Shown here: positions 7,598 through 15,145 of the stretch, piece after piece
How positions within the stretch are numbered: the first letter of the stretch is position 1
Layout: every line of letters starts with the position of its first letter
Source of the DNA: a virus
DNA length: 63,229 bases
Virus record (IMG/VR): IMGVR_UViG_3300046004_000392
Location: 1-63,229 of that record
Reading direction: 5' to 3' (one strand)
The notes under the pieces: generated by a model
Databases searched by the model: none
Told to the model about the DNA's origin: nothing
The model's input: only the letters and a program-made list of their open reading frames with translations
Made by a program: the position numbers and the translations under genes

Positions 7598-8587
7598 ATG
7601 GCTGCAAAACCAGAGTTTGACGACGACTTTGAATTTCCGGATGAAAAGGAAGTTTCTACAGTTGATACTAGAGAAGAAGTAAGCATTACACTGGAAGAGG
7701 ATAATACCGAAGTAGAAATCGATATTATCGATGATACTCCTCCACAAGACCGTGACCGTAAGCCGCTCCCAAAAGAGATAGTTGAAGAGCTAGAGAAAGA
7801 TGATTTAACCGACTACTCAGACCGTGTAAAAGAACGGATGGCGCAGTTACGTAAGGTATATCACGATGAACGCAGAGATAAAGAAGCTGCTGCACGTGAG
7901 CGCGAAGAAGCAATTCGCTATGCCCAATCGATCCAAGAAGAAAACAAACGATTAAAATCGAATCTAACTTCTGGTGAACAAACCTATATTGAGATTGCTA
8001 GGAAGTCTGCTGAGCAAGAAATGAATATGGCTAAGCGCGATTACCGCGAAGCGTATGATAGAGGCGAGACAGATAGCATTATTGATGCGCAACAACGCAT
8101 GAATGAAGCCCAATATAAACTGACACAAATGCAAAATTATCGTCCGCAATACGATAGTACTTTACAAGCGGAAGAAAATGATGTATATATACAACCTGAA
8201 CGACCCCAAGTAGCCAAACCCGACCGTAAAGCTCTTGCCTGGCAAGATAAGAACAGTTGGTTTGGTCAAGATGAAGAAATGACTAGCCTCGCTTTGGGGT
8301 TGCATGAGAAGTTAGTCAGAGCAGGTACTAATCCTACCTCAGAAGAGTATTACACAACCATCGATAAAACGATGCGCAAACGATTCCCAGAATATTTCGG
8401 GGATGATTCGCTGGACGTGGAAACACCCGCCCAACGCAAAAAACCGTCAACCGTTGTAGCCTCGGCCACGCGTAGTACCGCGCCTAAAAAAGTACACTTG
8501 ACTAAAACTCAATTAGCTTTGGCTAAAAAGTTTAATCTAACACCCGAGCAATATGCACGTGAGACACTTAAATTGGAGAACAGATAA
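7598..8587 (+). CDS. Probable scaffolding protein
   Basis: A 329-aa acidic-then-basic helical protein directly before the capsid genes, the usual place of a scaffold. Residues 1-60 are strongly acidic. About 75-200 is a long charged coiled coil (REREEAIRYAQSIQEENKRLK). The C-terminus is basic (KKVHLTKTQLALAKKF and a short helix), as in scaffolds that bind the capsid through a basic helix-turn-helix tail. No enzyme motif is seen. Confidence 0.65.
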   Translation: MAAKPEFDDDFEFPDEKEVSTVDTREEVSITLEEDNTEVEIDIIDDTPPQDRDRKPLPKEIVEELEKDDLTDYSDRVKERMAQLRKVYHDERRDKEAAAREREEAIRYAQSIQEENKRLKSNLTSGEQTYIEIARKSAEQEMNMAKRDYREAYDRGETDSIIDAQQRMNEAQYKLTQMQNYRPQYDSTLQAEENDVYIQPERPQVAKPDRKALAWQDKNSWFGQDEEMTSLALGLHEKLVRAGTNPTSEEYYTTIDKTMRKRFPEYFGDDSLDVETPAQRKKPSTVVASATRSTAPKKVHLTKTQLALAKKFNLTPEQYARETLKLENR

Positions 8588-9036
8588 TGACTGATACTAG
8601 ACAAAACCGAGACTTAGAAACCCGCGAAACCTTTCAACGTCAGGCGCAATGGGCACCAGCTGCTTTATTACCTGAAATAAATAAGGAGCCTGGATGGGCA
8701 TATCGCTGGATTCGTACAAGTATGGCTGGTCAAGCTGACGCCACAAACGTTTCTTCAAAAATGCGAGAAGGTTGGGAACCCGTCAAATTGTCGGAGCATC
8801 CTGAACTAAGGTTATTCACAGATAAAGACAGCCGCATTCCAGATTCAGTGGAAGTTGGTGGTCTGATGCTATGTAAAACACCAGAAGAGTTCGTTAACCA
8901 ACGTTCTGCTTATTTCAATAATCAGACACAGTCCCAGACTGAAGCGGTGGATAACAGCTTTATGAAAGAGAATGACGCACGTATGCCCCTATTTAAGGAA
9001 AAGCGTACCACTACCTCATTCGGTAAAGGTAAATAA
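8587..9036 (+). CDS. Hypothetical head-module protein, 149 aa
   Basis: The function is not recognised. The chain is polar, with a compact centre (GWAYRWIRTSMAGQADATN) and a basic end (KEKRTTTSFGKGK). It starts one base before the end of the probable scaffold gene (TAATGA overlap) and is followed by the decoration-like gene, so it is probably a minor virion or assembly protein. Confidence 0.7.
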   Translation: MTDTRQNRDLETRETFQRQAQWAPAALLPEINKEPGWAYRWIRTSMAGQADATNVSSKMREGWEPVKLSEHPELRLFTDKDSRIPDSVEVGGLMLCKTPEEFVNQRSAYFNNQTQSQTEAVDNSFMKENDARMPLFKEKRTTTSFGKGK

Positions 9037-9051
9037 TTTAAGGAGATATAT

Positions 9052-9654
9052 ATGGCTACTACAGCAGCCCCATACGGTCTTCGTCCTATCAACCTAATTG
9101 GTGGTCAGCAATTCGCTGGCTCAACACGTCAATTAAAAATCGCTAGCGGTTATGCTGCTAACATTTTTTACGGTGATGTTGTTGCAATTGGTACAGATGG
9201 TACGATCGTAAAAGTAACAAACGTAGGTACAAACGCGGATGCATTCCCAGCTGGTACAGTTGGTGTGTTCTTAGGTTGTTCATACACAAGCCCATCATTA
9301 GGCTATTTCTTGCAAGCACAATACTGGCCTACTGGTACTGTTGCTTCAAACGCTACAGCTTATGTATGTGACGATCCAGATGCATTGTTCCAAATCCAAG
9401 CAGATGATGCTGTGACTCAAACAATGCTAGGTTCTAACTTTGGCGTGAATCAAACAGCAGGCTCTACAACTACTGGCGATTCAAAAATATCATTAGACGT
9501 TGGTACTCGTGCTACAACAAACACTATCGCATTGCGTTTAGTAGATTTTGTAAACGGCCCATTCTCTACTGTTGGTGACGCATACACTGATTGTATCGTT
9601 AAATTTAACTTTGGTATCCATACGTATTACAATGGTACCGGTGTTGGCGATTAA
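9052..9654 (+). CDS. Probable capsid decoration or head-associated protein
   Basis: A 200-aa beta-rich protein beginning MATTAAPYGLRPINLIGG, an N-terminus common in phage proteins encoded just upstream of the capsid gene. It contains a Gly/Thr-rich strand series and a central VGVFLGCSYTSPSLGYF segment. The excellent ribosome site (AAGGAGATATAT) suggests high expression, as for a major virion protein. Decoration is inferred from position and composition. Confidence 0.65.
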   Translation: MATTAAPYGLRPINLIGGQQFAGSTRQLKIASGYAANIFYGDVVAIGTDGTIVKVTNVGTNADAFPAGTVGVFLGCSYTSPSLGYFLQAQYWPTGTVASNATAYVCDDPDALFQIQADDAVTQTMLGSNFGVNQTAGSTTTGDSKISLDVGTRATTNTIALRLVDFVNGPFSTVGDAYTDCIVKFNFGIHTYYNGTGVGD

Positions 9655-9666
9655 GGAGAATAAATA

Positions 9667-10581
9667 ATGGCTATTTCACGCGCACAGCTCCTTAAAGAGC
9701 TACTACCAGGTCTGAACGCTTTGTTCGGTTTGGAATACAAACGTTACGGCGAAGAGCATCAAGAGATTTACGAAACTGAATCTTCTGAGCGTTCATTCGA
9801 GGAAGAAACAAAATTGTCTGGCTTCTCAGCAGCTCCTGTTAAAAACGAAGGCAACGCCATCGCTTATGACAATGCTCAAGAAGCTTGGACAGCTCGCTAC
9901 ACACACGAAACTATCGCTTTAGGCTTCAGCTTGACTGAAGAAGCAGTAGAAGATAACTTGTATGACACTTTATCTGCTCGCTACACTAAAGCATTAGCTC
10001 GTGGTATGGCTTACACAAAACAAGTTAAAGCAGCTAACGTATTGAACAACGGTTTCAACACCTCTGGTTCATACAACGGCGGCGACGGTGTGCCACTATT
10101 CAGTGCATCTCACCCACTTGTTACTGGCGGTACAAACAGCAACATTCCAACCACTCCAGCAGACTTGAACGAAACTTCATTGGAAAATGCAGTTATTCAA
10201 ATCGCAGCTTGGACTGACGAACGTGGCCTATTGATCGCTGCTAAACCTCGTAAATTGGTTGTTCCACCAGCATTGCAATTCGTTGCAACTCGCTTGTTGG
10301 AAACTGAATTACGTGTTGGCACTGCTGACAACGATATCAACGCATTGAAAAACAACGGTTCAATCCCAGAAGGTTACGCAATTAACCACTTCTTGACTGA
10401 CTCAAATGCTTGGTTCTTGACAACAGACGTACCTAACGGTATGAAACACTTTGTACGTACTCCATTAGCAACATCAATGGATGGCGACTTCGATACTGGT
10501 AACGTTCGTTATAAAGCACGTGAGCGTTATTCATTCGGTTGGTCTGATCCATTAGGTATGTACGGTTCAGCTGGCGCTTAA
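9667..10581 (+). CDS. Major capsid protein
   Basis: A 304-aa HK97-fold-type capsid protein related to the Mu gpT group. Clues are the N-terminal LLPGLNALFGLEYKRYGEEH, the E-loop-like ETESSERSFEEETKLSG, GVPLFSASHPL, and late motifs KPRKLVVPPALQFVATRLL and DFDTGNVRYKARERYSFGW. Codon use is strongly biased towards a limited set, unlike weaker neighbours, as expected for the most abundant protein. It is preceded by AAGGAGAATAA and followed by an intrinsic terminator. Confidence 0.9.
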   Translation: MAISRAQLLKELLPGLNALFGLEYKRYGEEHQEIYETESSERSFEEETKLSGFSAAPVKNEGNAIAYDNAQEAWTARYTHETIALGFSLTEEAVEDNLYDTLSARYTKALARGMAYTKQVKAANVLNNGFNTSGSYNGGDGVPLFSASHPLVTGGTNSNIPTTPADLNETSLENAVIQIAAWTDERGLLIAAKPRKLVVPPALQFVATRLLETELRVGTADNDINALKNNGSIPEGYAINHFLTDSNAWFLTTDVPNGMKHFVRTPLATSMDGDFDTGNVRYKARERYSFGWSDPLGMYGSAGA

Positions 10582-10598
10582 TAAACGCTAGGTAAGAC

Positions 10599-10628
10599 AA
10601 AAGGGCTCACTTCGGTGGGCCTTTTTTA
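10599..10628 (+). terminator. Intrinsic terminator after the capsid gene
   Basis: AAAGGGCTCAC, TTCG loop, GTGGGCCTTT and further T residues: an 11-bp stem with two G-T pairs and a T-run. It separates the head operon from pqqA. Confidence 0.85.
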
Positions 10629-10716
10629 ATGGTTTTCTCTATGGTGATATGTACAGAAAAGCGCAGAATTCGTACATGTACATAATGACGTGTACAAATT
10701 TTAAAGGATTATAATC

Positions 10717-10788
10717 ATGTGGACATCACCAGCAGCTACTGAAATGCGTTTCGGTTTTGAAGTAACAATGTACGTAATGAACAAATAG
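10717..10788 (+). CDS. pqqA: PqqA-like peptide, precursor of pyrroloquinoline quinone
   Basis: A 23-codon gene. PqqA is the ribosomal peptide whose Glu and Tyr side chains are joined by PqqE (with PqqD) and processed to PQQ, the cofactor of methanol and glucose dehydrogenases. The peptide begins MWTSPAATEM, has Arg11 and Gly13, then Glu15-Val-Thr-Met-Tyr19 and an Asn22-Lys23 end. Length and the Glu15/Tyr19 spacing equal those of the 23-residue Klebsiella-type PqqA. AAGGA lies eight bases before the ATG. No pqqB-E genes are present, so host enzymes would be needed. It sits alone between the capsid terminator and an HNH gene. Confidence 0.88.
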   Translation: MWTSPAATEMRFGFEVTMYVMNK

Positions 10789-10817
10789 TCTAAACATTTG
10801 TTTAAACATAGGCGGTT

Positions 10818-10878
10818 AAGCCGACACTAGAGGATGTAGTAAGTAACGAGTTTTTCGGCTTTCTGCGTTACATGTAAC
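10818..10878 (+). ncRNA. Possible structured RNA (pseudoknot) downstream of pqqA
   Basis: GTAACG (10843-10848) can pair with CGTTAC (10866-10871). The loop of that hairpin contains TCGGCTT (10855-10861), which complements AAGCCGA at 10818-10824, giving a pseudoknot-like arrangement. The 3' part also forms a perfect GTTACATGTAAC palindrome. The whole lies between pqqA and the HNH gene. It may be a terminator, an RNA stability element or a regulatory RNA; evidence is base pairing only. Confidence 0.35.
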
Positions 10879-10895
10879 AACTACCAAATCTACGC

Positions 10896-11267
10896 CTACC
10901 TTTCTGTAATTAGGCCTTCTTTTAATTTACGTTCTTCGTGATGGTGTTTGCGGTGACAATTAGCGCATAGCACTATGCATTTGGCTTCTATTTCTTCGCG
11001 GGCTATCTTATAAGCTCCGTTCTGAACTAATTCACTTATCTTTCTATTGGCGGGATCGGGTACTACGTGGTGGAAGTCTAATGCTGCCGGGTGGTTTTCA
11101 CCGCAGTTGGCACACGCTAACGAGGCTTTATAGTTTTCCCATTGGATTCTTTTCTTTATCTTACCTAACCTAATTCGTTCTATCTGAGCTGGCTTATTAC
11201 TGTCGTAGTGCTTCTTAGAATATAGCTTTGCTTTTGCCTTGCGAACTTCTAGGTCTTTGTAGGGCAT
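10896..11267 (-). CDS. HNH endonuclease, probable free-standing homing enzyme
   Basis: A 123-aa DNA endonuclease. A basic N-terminal half (MPYKDLEVRKAKAKLYSKK) precedes a treble-clef HNH domain: CANCGENHPAALDFHHV, then CIVLCANCHRKHHHEE, with two Cys pairs and the His-His core. The start chosen has GGAG eight bases upstream; a longer frame extends 13 codons further without a site. It is the only leftward gene in the structural arm and lies between the capsid and the next virion gene, typical of mobile endonucleases. Confidence 0.88.
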   Translation of the reverse strand: MPYKDLEVRKAKAKLYSKKHYDSNKPAQIERIRLGKIKKRIQWENYKASLACANCGENHPAALDFHHVVPDPANRKISELVQNGAYKIAREEIEAKCIVLCANCHRKHHHEERKLKEGLITER

Positions 11268-11285
11268 AAATACTCCACTAATCTG

Positions 11286-11314
11286 TTGACACCAAAACAA
11301 TAACATAGTATAAA
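11286..11314 (+). promoter_or_regulatory. Rightward sigma-70 promoter
   Basis: TTGACA at 11286-11291, a 17-base spacer and TATAAA at 11309-11314. It restarts rightward transcription after the capsid terminator and HNH insertion, for the genes from 11409 on. It lies just upstream of the divergent HNH start. Confidence 0.8.
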
Positions 11315-11342
11315 GACTGTATCAACCGGGAAATTAAATCCG

Positions 11343-11385
11343 GCTCATTAGACTGCCCCGGCGGACGCATACAAGACTAATGAGC
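11343..11385 (+). promoter_or_regulatory. Stem-loop in the leader of the 11409 gene
   Basis: GCTCATTAG (11343-11351) pairs perfectly with CTAATGAGC (11377-11385) around a 25-base loop. It lies between the promoter and the start codon, so it is in the 5' untranslated region. It could stabilise the mRNA or regulate translation. Confidence 0.5.
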
Positions 11386-11408
11386 TTACTTTGTATGGAG
11401 AAATTCAA

Positions 11409-11864
11409 ATGGCATTTACCACATTCAGCGGTCCAGTTCGTTCATTAGCAGGTTTCGTAGAACCTGTAATATACATCAAAGCTACAGACGTAGTATCAGG
11501 TGCAGTTAATGTTTCTGCAACAGGTAACATCGTAATCCTTTCACCAGCAGATGGTGGCCCAGCTTCAACATGTACATTAGTATTACCAGAAGTAGTAAGC
11601 GGTGATTTCACCCTAACTTCACAACCAGCCGATGCTCGTTACAATGGCGCTAAAGGTACTATCTTGAACTACGGCGCAGTTGATCACGTTTTAGGCGGCT
11701 ACGGCACTAATGACTCAACATCAACAGCAGGCCAAAAAGTTAACGGCTCTACAGCTGGTGTAGTTATCCCCGCAGGTTACGGCGTTCAATTCGGTGGTAA
11801 TGGTAACGACGCAGCACCTTGGGCCGCTACTAACTCAGTATTGTCCACAGCTAACACATTCTAA
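11409..11864 (+). CDS. Hypothetical virion protein, 151 aa
   Basis: Beta-rich, Gly/Ala/Thr-rich protein without a recognised domain, starting MAFTTFSGPVRSLAGFVEP. The later half (PAGYGVQFGGNGNDAAPWAAT) resembles small decoration or capsid-associated proteins of uncultured podoviruses. The start at 11409 is supported by GGAG eight bases upstream; an in-frame ATG at 11391 lacks a site. It is first after a strong promoter, implying abundant product. Confidence 0.7.
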   Translation: MAFTTFSGPVRSLAGFVEPVIYIKATDVVSGAVNVSATGNIVILSPADGGPASTCTLVLPEVVSGDFTLTSQPADARYNGAKGTILNYGAVDHVLGGYGTNDSTSTAGQKVNGSTAGVVIPAGYGVQFGGNGNDAAPWAATNSVLSTANTF

Positions 11865-11872
11865 TTAATCTT

Positions 11873-11886
11873 GGGGCTTCGGCCCC
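11873..11886 (+). other. GC-rich hairpin between virion genes
   Basis: GGGGC, TTCG loop, GCCCC, without a T-run. It may be an RNA-stabilising or partial termination hairpin after the 151-aa gene. Confidence 0.45.
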
Positions 11887-11910
11887 GCTTACAATCTAAG
11901 GAGATTAATT

Positions 11911-12696
11911 ATGAGCATAGTTTCATCAATAACCCGCGTAGGCACGTATGAGCCATTCGAGTTACAAGTTGCACGTGGTCAAATCACAATGCATCGAAGT
12001 TTTTGCCAATTTGGCGCAAACGGGGCTGTCGGTACATCATTAGAAACGGTTTGGGTTGGTAGCAGTTTATATACCTTCCCTGCATCAGCTACTACTACAA
12101 CTGTTTCAAGCTCTAGCGCAGATGATGCTTCAGCAGGTACGGGCGCAAGAACCGTATTGGTTGAAGGTTTAAATGCAAGTTACGAAGCTGTTTCTGAAAC
12201 AGCGTCTTTAAATGGGCAAACTGGCGTAACTTTAACAAATCAGTATTTGCGTGTTAATAAAGTAACAGTTTTAACGGCAGGTTCTGGTGGCACTTCTGCG
12301 GGAAGTATTTATGTAGGTACTGGCACTGTTACCACTGGTGTTCCAGCAAACATTATTAACCGTACTGGTTCAAGCAGCAACGAAAGTGAGTCTGCATTTT
12401 ATACTGTACCCGCTGGATACACAGCATTTATTACTCGGTTTACAATGTCTTCAGCTAACTCAACAGCAAACACTTCTACTAGATTTATATTGCGAATTCG
12501 ACCGTATGGTGGTGTTTTTGGGTACAAAGCTATATATAATATACCTGGAAACGGTATATATGAGTGTGAAGCAGCATATCCACTAGCAGTGCCAGAAAAG
12601 ACAGACCTTGATATTTTATCATTAACAAGCGCCGACAGTGCCTACGCATCAACTCAACTACAAATCGTCTTAATTAAGAATGACGGTGTTTCGTAA
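11911..12696 (+). CDS. Hypothetical virion protein, 261 aa
   Basis: A Ser/Thr/Gly-rich beta protein starting MSIVSSITRVGTYEPFELQVARG. The segments TVWVGSSLYTFPASA and SESAFYTVPAGYTAFITRF recall proteins found next to capsid genes in environmental podoviruses. The fold suggests a structural, perhaps surface or tail-vertex, role. No specific function can be given. AAGGAGATTAATT precedes the ATG, and the next gene overlaps its stop by one base. Confidence 0.7.
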   Translation: MSIVSSITRVGTYEPFELQVARGQITMHRSFCQFGANGAVGTSLETVWVGSSLYTFPASATTTTVSSSSADDASAGTGARTVLVEGLNASYEAVSETASLNGQTGVTLTNQYLRVNKVTVLTAGSGGTSAGSIYVGTGTVTTGVPANIINRTGSSSNESESAFYTVPAGYTAFITRFTMSSANSTANTSTRFILRIRPYGGVFGYKAIYNIPGNGIYECEAAYPLAVPEKTDLDILSLTSADSAYASTQLQIVLIKNDGVS

Positions 12697-12923
12697 TGAG
12701 CATAGAAAGAGAATTAGCAGTTCATGGGACTGAGATTAAACATCTACAAGCTGATATGGATAGACTTGTCGCCGATATGGACGACATTAAAAAGACGCTT
12801 AATGACATTAATTCAACCCTTGCAGAAGCCCGCGGTGGTTGGAAAGTCTTAATGATGGTTGGCGGTGCTGGCGGTGCTCTTGGCGCTGTAGTTACTCAAT
12901 TCGCACATAAACTATTTGGATAG
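12696..12923 (+). CDS. Small membrane protein, possible holin (XhlA-like)
   Basis: A 75-aa protein with an N-terminal coiled coil (about residues 8-45, LQADMDRLVADMDDIKKTL) and one C-terminal membrane segment (WKVLMMVGGAGGALGAVV). This plan is that of XhlA/haemolysin-type small phage proteins that work with holins. A separate three-segment holin is encoded at 27228, so this may be an accessory lysis protein or a virion membrane protein. Confidence 0.6.
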   Translation: MSIERELAVHGTEIKHLQADMDRLVADMDDIKKTLNDINSTLAEARGGWKVLMMVGGAGGALGAVVTQFAHKLFG

Positions 12924-12931
12924 GATAAAAA

Positions 12932-13075
12932 ATGGCAATTACACTAAAGAAAAAAGTTACCGAAGCTGCAGAAGAAGTAGCAGTAGAAGAAGTGGTGGTA
13001 GCTAAGGAAGTTAAAGAAACGCCTGCCCCAGCAAAAGCACCTGCTACAGGTACAAGTTGGTTTATGAGCAAGTAA
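12932..13075 (+). CDS. Small acidic-basic protein, 47 aa
   Basis: Starts MAITLKKKVTEAAEEVAVEE, then an Ala/Pro/Lys linker (TPAPAKAPATG) and ends SWFMSK. It is low-complexity and probably extended. It fits exactly between the neighbouring genes: it begins 9 bases after one stop and ends 3 bases before the next start. The function is unknown. Confidence 0.65.
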   Translation: MAITLKKKVTEAAEEVAVEEVVVAKEVKETPAPAKAPATGTSWFMSK

Positions 13076-13077
13076 TC

Positions 13078-13461
13078 ATGCCAAGCAAGAGTAAACCTCA
13101 AGCTAAACTAATGGCTGCTGCGGCACATAACCCTAAATTCGCTAAGAAGGTAGGTATTCCTACTAAAGTAGCAAAAGAGTTTAACGCAGCGGACAAAGGT
13201 AAGACCTTTAAAAAAGGCGGCGTGTCATTAGCTGTTGGTCGTGGTGAGAAGTTACCAGTATCGCAAGGTGCTGGACTTACTGCCAAAGGCCGCGCAAAAT
13301 ACAATGCAGCAACGGGGTCGAACTTAAAAGCTCCTCAGCCAGAAGGTGGTCCTCGCAAGAAATCGTTTTGTGCCCGTATGTCAGGTATGCCAGGCCCAAT
13401 GAAAGACGAGAATGGCAAACCTACTCGTAAAGCAGCGTCATTAAAACGTTGGAAATGTTAA
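13078..13461 (+). CDS. Basic virion-associated protein, DUF6321-like
   Basis: A 127-aa, very basic protein. The front part (KPQAKLMAAAAHNPKFAKK) and the back part (LTAKGRAKYNAATGSNLKAP, then SFCARMSGMPGPMKD and LKRWKC) are recurring modules in environmental phage genomes, annotated as DUF6321 to my knowledge. A DNA-binding or DNA-packaging role is likely from its charge. The start MPSKSK at 13078 directly follows the preceding stop and is preferred over an in-frame ATG at 13057 inside the previous gene. Confidence 0.7.
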   Translation: MPSKSKPQAKLMAAAAHNPKFAKKVGIPTKVAKEFNAADKGKTFKKGGVSLAVGRGEKLPVSQGAGLTAKGRAKYNAATGSNLKAPQPEGGPRKKSFCARMSGMPGPMKDENGKPTRKAASLKRWKC

Positions 13462-13471
13462 AGGAACTAAT

Positions 13472-13816
13472 ATGGCTGACAATAAAGCAAAACCAGTAAA
13501 CGTAAAACCAGTTAAATCTGAAGCAACTGACGAAGATTATACGCCTCCTGATATTAAGGATAAGCTACAAGACATGAAGAACAAAAAAGCTGCTGAGAAG
13601 TATGAAGCAACTAAATCATACAAAAAAGGTGGCGATGTAAAATCTGATTTAGCCCAAGATAAAAAGATGGTTAAGAAAGCAGTAAAGATGCATGATGACC
13701 AACTACACGGCGGCAAAAAGACTAACCTTAAATCACTAAAAAGCGGCGGCTGTACTAAAATGGCTCGTGGCGGCGGTATTGAAGTTCGCGGTAAAACCCG
13801 CGGGAAGATGTGTTAA
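13472..13816 (+). CDS. Lys-rich virion-associated protein with RGKTRG tail
   Basis: A 114-aa Lys/Asp-rich protein with no known domain. It contains SYKKGGDVKSD near the middle and ends MARGGGIEVRGKTRGKMC. The RGKTRG tail recurs at the ends of the next two proteins although the rest of the chains differ. Probably carried in the virion or used in head assembly; inference from neighbours. Confidence 0.65.
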   Translation: MADNKAKPVNVKPVKSEATDEDYTPPDIKDKLQDMKNKKAAEKYEATKSYKKGGDVKSDLAQDKKMVKKAVKMHDDQLHGGKKTNLKSLKSGGCTKMARGGGIEVRGKTRGKMC

Positions 13817-13818
13817 TT

Positions 13819-14202
13819 ATGGCTACGTATGCTGGGGCTGAGAGTTGGAATGACAACACTAAGAAAGACGCTAAAACACTAGCTAAGCTAGAAAAAAATA
13901 AAGCTAAAATGGAAGGCGCATTTTATTCTACTGGAAGTAAAGCGGTTACAAAAAAAGAAGTTGACGCTGAAGAGCACGCTAGAAATAAACTGTTAAATTT
14001 TAACGAGACAGAGCAAGAATATTTAAAGCAACGAATTTTAAACGAGTACCCTAAAGATACAGAAGATGGTGAAGGACGTAAGTCAAAAAATACGCAGGGG
14101 TATGGTAAAGAGCCGGTAGTAAAAAACGCTAGAGGCGGTTCAATAAGTTCAGCATCTAAACGTGCTGATGGTTGCGCAATGCGCGGAAAGACAAGGGCAT
14201 AA
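13819..14202 (+). CDS. Basic virion-associated protein with RGKTR tail
   Basis: A 127-aa helical, Lys/Glu-rich protein starting MATYAGAESWNDNTKK. Its end reads GGSISSASKRADGCAMRGKTRA, nearly the same as the next protein's end. The start at 13819 comes right after the previous stop and is preferred to an in-frame ATG at 13810. Its function is unknown. Confidence 0.65.
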   Translation: MATYAGAESWNDNTKKDAKTLAKLEKNKAKMEGAFYSTGSKAVTKKEVDAEEHARNKLLNFNETEQEYLKQRILNEYPKDTEDGEGRKSKNTQGYGKEPVVKNARGGSISSASKRADGCAMRGKTRA

Positions 14203-14203
14203 T

Positions 14204-14869
14204 ATGAAAGACTACGACGTATGGGAAAAGTATCTAGCTGACAAAGCCGCTGGTAAAAAAGCGAAAGAGGAAGCTAAATACGAAGCTGGTAAACGTGCAT
14301 TAGATTCTAAGTACGACCAGAAAAAGAAATCTGAAGAGATTGCTAAAGCAGCTAAGCTGAAGATGGCTAACGATGCTGTTGAGTCACATCGCCGTGCGGG
14401 TAATCTTGCTGGTGGTAAACCACAATACGTTATAGACAACGAGAAACGTATTAAAGATTGGGAAGCTAAGCAATCTGCTAAAAAAGCAGACGACAAGTCA
14501 ACAAAAGTAACTAAGAAAGAAGTTACTGTAGAGACTCCTACAGGCAACATCGGTTCACGTAATAGCTTTGATGCAGGTGAAGTTAGCCCATTTGCCAACC
14601 GCAAAGCAGAAGCAATTGCTGAGAAAGTAATTGACTACCCATCACGTACAGCTGACGAAGTAGTTGAAAAAATCACGGAAGCAAAAGCAGCTGATGAACC
14701 TAGGTTTAGCGCTAACAACCCAATGGGTATGAAAAAAGGCGGTAGCGTACGAGCAAAACCTAAAGCTAAAGCTAAATGTATGGCATCTGGTGGTTCTACC
14801 TCATCAAGAGCATCATCTCGTGGTGACGGCTGTGCACAACGCGGCAAAACTAGAGGACGGATGGTATAA
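14204..14869 (+). CDS. Coiled-coil virion-associated protein with RGKTRG tail
   Basis: A 221-aa protein starting MKDYDVWEKYLADKAAGKK. Residues 10-110 are an Ala/Lys/Glu coiled coil. A KKGGSVRAKPKAKAK stretch follows, and the end is DGCAQRGKTRGRMV. The start at 14204 overlaps the previous stop (TAATATG arrangement). The shared tail with its two neighbours suggests a common localisation or assembly signal. Confidence 0.65.
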   Translation: MKDYDVWEKYLADKAAGKKAKEEAKYEAGKRALDSKYDQKKKSEEIAKAAKLKMANDAVESHRRAGNLAGGKPQYVIDNEKRIKDWEAKQSAKKADDKSTKVTKKEVTVETPTGNIGSRNSFDAGEVSPFANRKAEAIAEKVIDYPSRTADEVVEKITEAKAADEPRFSANNPMGMKKGGSVRAKPKAKAKCMASGGSTSSRASSRGDGCAQRGKTRGRMV

Positions 14870-15135
14870 TGAGACCGTCACGTGGAATGGGGTGCATGAA
14901 AAAGGATAAGATGCCTGGCTCAAAAGGCAAGACTATTGTACGTAAGGACAAACCGCAGTTCGTAACCGAGTACAAGAAGGGTGGCGATGTAAACCTTCCT
15001 GGCTTGTATGCAAATATCAATGCTAAAAAGAAACGTATTGCAGCAGGGTCTGGTGAAAAGATGCGTAAACCTGGAAGTTTAGGGGCACCCACTTCAGACG
15101 CCTTTAAGAAGTCAGCGTTAACTGCTAAAAAGTAG
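14869..15135 (+). CDS. Small basic protein, 88 aa
   Basis: Basic protein starting MRPSRGMGCMKKDKMPG, with EYKKGGDVNLPGLYANINAKKKRIAAGSG and a Ser/Ala/Lys end. The KKGGDV segment also occurs in the 13472 protein. It overlaps the previous stop by one base (ATGA-type). Such proteins recur in podovirus structural modules of uncultured phages; no function is known to me. Confidence 0.65.
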   Translation: MRPSRGMGCMKKDKMPGSKGKTIVRKDKPQFVTEYKKGGDVNLPGLYANINAKKKRIAAGSGEKMRKPGSLGAPTSDAFKKSALTAKK

Positions 15136-15145
15136 GGGATAAACA

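Noticed and set aside
10710-10715. TATAAT directly upstream of pqqA as a promoter
   Set aside because: Transcription would begin within or after the start codon, losing the AAGGA ribosome site; no matching -35 box.
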